A stretch of 7,623 nucleotides of DNA from Acidobacteriota bacterium. GTDB taxonomy: Bacteria > Acidobacteriota > Thermoanaerobaculia > Multivoradales > JAHEKO01. The position numbers and the translations under genes are program-made. Shown here piece after piece: positions 6,461-7,623 of this stretch. The DNA lies in the NCBI GenBank assembly GCA_024638355.1, contig JAHEKO010000112.1, positions 1 to 7,623 of the forward strand. Reading direction: 5' to 3'. The notes beneath the pieces were generated by a model. That model saw only the letters and a list, made by a program, of their open reading frames with translations, was not told where the DNA came from and did not search any database. Numbering within the stretch: position 1 is the first letter of the stretch; each line of letters starts with the position of its first letter.

Positions 6461-7623
6461 CTAGTCGACGTAGCCGAGCGCTCGAAGCTGTCGCAGCGTC
6501 TCGCTGTCGCGCTGGTTGGCGCTTGCCGGATCGGGCTCGCGGTAGTGCTCGCGGATGCGCTCGGACAGGATGGCCAGGAGCTGGTCCGCGACCTCGGGGT
6601 GCTCGTCGATCACGCTGCGCGTCTCGTGGGGATCGCGGCCGAGGTGGTAGAGGGCGCTGCCTTCGGTGGGGGAGTGCAGCAGCTTCCACTCGGATCCGGT
6701 CAGGGCGTAGCGGCGGGCCGGCCCCCAGGAGCCCCGGCGGTGGGTGCGCTCGGAGACGACGTGGGCCCGGCCGGGGCTCGAGCCGAGGGCGTCGACGCCC
6801 TGGAACTGCCCGCGGTCGCCGGAAGCGATCGGCAGACCGCCGGCGGAGGTCAGGATCGGCAGGAGGTCGACCAGAGAGGTCACCCGCCCGATCCGGCGAC
6901 CTTCGCGCTGACGAGCGAGCTTCATCAGCAGGGGGACCCGCAGCTGCTCGTTGTAGATGCGGCCGTGGTAGAGGTGATCGTGCTGGCCCAGCCCCTCGCC
7001 GTGGTCCGAGGTCACCGCCACGATCGAGTCGTCCCACAGCCCCGCCGCCTTGAGCCGCTCGAACAGGCGGCCGATCTGCGAGTCGGTGTAGAGCACTTCG
7101 CCGTCGTAGGCGTTGTTGATGCTCAAGATCCGCGCCGACTCGCTGCGCCGGACGCCCAGCCGGCGGAGGTAGCTCACCAGCCGGCGGGTCTCGGTGAACT
7201 CCTTGCGGTACTTCCAGGGCGGCTGGTAGGGCCAATGCGGATCGAAGTAGTGCACCCACAGCAGAAACGGTCCCTCGTCATGGTCGTCCAGCCATCTGAG
7301 CGCCAGCTCGGTCGTCTTGCGGCTTCCGCGCTGCAGGCCGAGCGGCTGGTCGAAGCGCTGGAACCCGCGGTCGATTCCCGAGTGGCGCTTGAGGGGAGCG
7401 GCACTGACGAAGCCCGCGGTGGCGTAGCCGCGGTCGGCGAGCATCTCCGCCAGCGTGCGCAGGGTGCCGGCATCGTCGAGATCGCGCGGCAGGAAGGCGG
7501 CATTGGCCACCAGGCCGTGGGTCATGGGGTGGGTGCCGGTCATGATCGAGGCGTGGGCCGGCAAGGTGGTGGCCATCGTCGTGTAGGCGTTCTCGAACAG
7601 GAATGCCTCCGCGGCGAAGGCAT
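6461..7623 (-). CDS. Sulfatase-fold (alkaline phosphatase superfamily) hydrolase with Thr at the nucleophile position; N-terminus outside the window
   Basis: 386 residues are visible; the frame is open through the right edge, upstream of the first visible in-frame ATG (7574-7576). The run FENAYTTMATTLPAHASIMTG (visible 9-29) aligns with the sulfatase signature, but the C/S-x-P-x-R motif reads T19-L-P-A-H23. The Cys/Ser converted to formylglycine is thus Thr, and the Arg is His. Other family features are HYFDPHWPYQPPWKY (about 123-137), NAYDGEVLYTDSQIGRLF, and the metal-ligand motif SDHGEGLGQHDHLYHG. The usual ALYHLGRDPHETRSV near the C-terminus and the final LRALGYVD are also seen. Without formylglycine it may act as a phosphatase, phosphodiesterase or phospho-group transferase rather than a sulfatase, as Thr-nucleophile relatives do (inference). 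Probably 60-100 N-terminal residues, including any signal peptide and the first metal ligands, are missing. It ends directly against the radC stop. Confidence 0.88.
   Translation of the reverse strand, partial: AFAAEAFLFENAYTTMATTLPAHASIMTGTHPMTHGLVANAAFLPRDLDDAGTLRTLAEMLADRGYATAGFVSAAPLKRHSGIDRGFQRFDQPLGLQRGSRKTTELALRWLDDHDEGPFLLWVHYFDPHWPYQPPWKYRKEFTETRRLVSYLRRLGVRRSESARILSINNAYDGEVLYTDSQIGRLFERLKAAGLWDDSIVAVTSDHGEGLGQHDHLYHGRIYNEQLRVPLLMKLARQREGRRIGRVTSLVDLLPILTSAGGLPIASGDRGQFQGVDALGSSPGRAHVVSERTHRRGSWGPARRYALTGSEWKLLHSPTEGSALYHLGRDPHETRSVIDEHPEVADQLLAILSERIREHYREPDPASANQRDSETLRQLRALGYVD

Noticed and set aside
5257..7053. 598-codon plus-strand open frame across agmatinase, radC and the sulfatase-fold gene
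   Set aside because: It runs antisense to two real genes and out of frame through radC, and becomes an Arg/Gly-rich string.

Overview
The window is a gene-dense stretch of very G+C-rich bacterial chromosome (clearly well above 60% by eye; codon third positions are almost all G or C). It carries eight protein genes, two of them cut by the window edges. I see no rRNA, tRNA, insertion sequence, CRISPR array, phage gene or origin. The mix of a eukaryotic-type Ser/Thr kinase, a sulfatase-fold protein ending in a LGYVD-type tail, a threonine-synthase-like protein with a degenerate N-terminal zinc ribbon, and RadC suggests an environmental high-GC lineage such as Acidobacteriota (perhaps Thermoanaerobaculia-like) or a relative. 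That placement is an impression from protein style and has not been tested.

Layout. (1) Bases 1-509, minus strand: N-terminal half of a Hanks-type Ser/Thr kinase that runs off the left edge. (2) Bases 510-653: a 144-bp divergent intergenic region with a relatively AT-rich patch, the likely promoter area for the kinase and the rightward genes. (3) Bases 654-4844, plus strand: a tightly packed four-gene run. It encodes a threonine-synthase-like PLP enzyme, a beta-lactamase-fold serine hydrolase (4-nt ATGA overlap), a thiolase (17-nt gap with a strong GGAGGG ribosome site), and an SDR ketoreductase (TTG start in a 4-nt TTGA overlap). This is almost certainly one operon. (4) Bases 4816-5706, minus strand: an agmatinase-type ureohydrolase whose 3' end overlaps the SDR gene tail-to-tail by 29 nt. 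(5) Bases 5707-5770: a 64-bp divergent spacer. (6) Bases 5771-6460, plus strand: radC. (7) Bases 6461-7623, minus strand: a sulfatase/alkaline-phosphatase-superfamily protein missing its N-terminus at the right edge; its stop codon abuts the radC stop.

How the genes fit together. The thiolase and SDR make an obvious biochemical pair: Claisen condensation or thiolysis of acyl-CoA, plus 3-oxoacyl reduction or 3-hydroxyacyl oxidation. The PLP enzyme and the serine hydrolase ahead of them do not belong to an obvious shared pathway, so the operon may simply group housekeeping functions. Agmatinase would release putrescine and urea, but no arginine decarboxylase is visible. No gap between genes exceeds 144 bp.

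I do not see a convincing undescribed system. The points most worth a second look are the sulfatase-fold protein, whose formylglycine Cys/Ser position is a Thr and whose motif Arg is a His; an 8-bp tandem duplication that places the agmatinase C-terminus in a different frame; and the departures from the usual motifs in the threonine-synthase-like enzyme.
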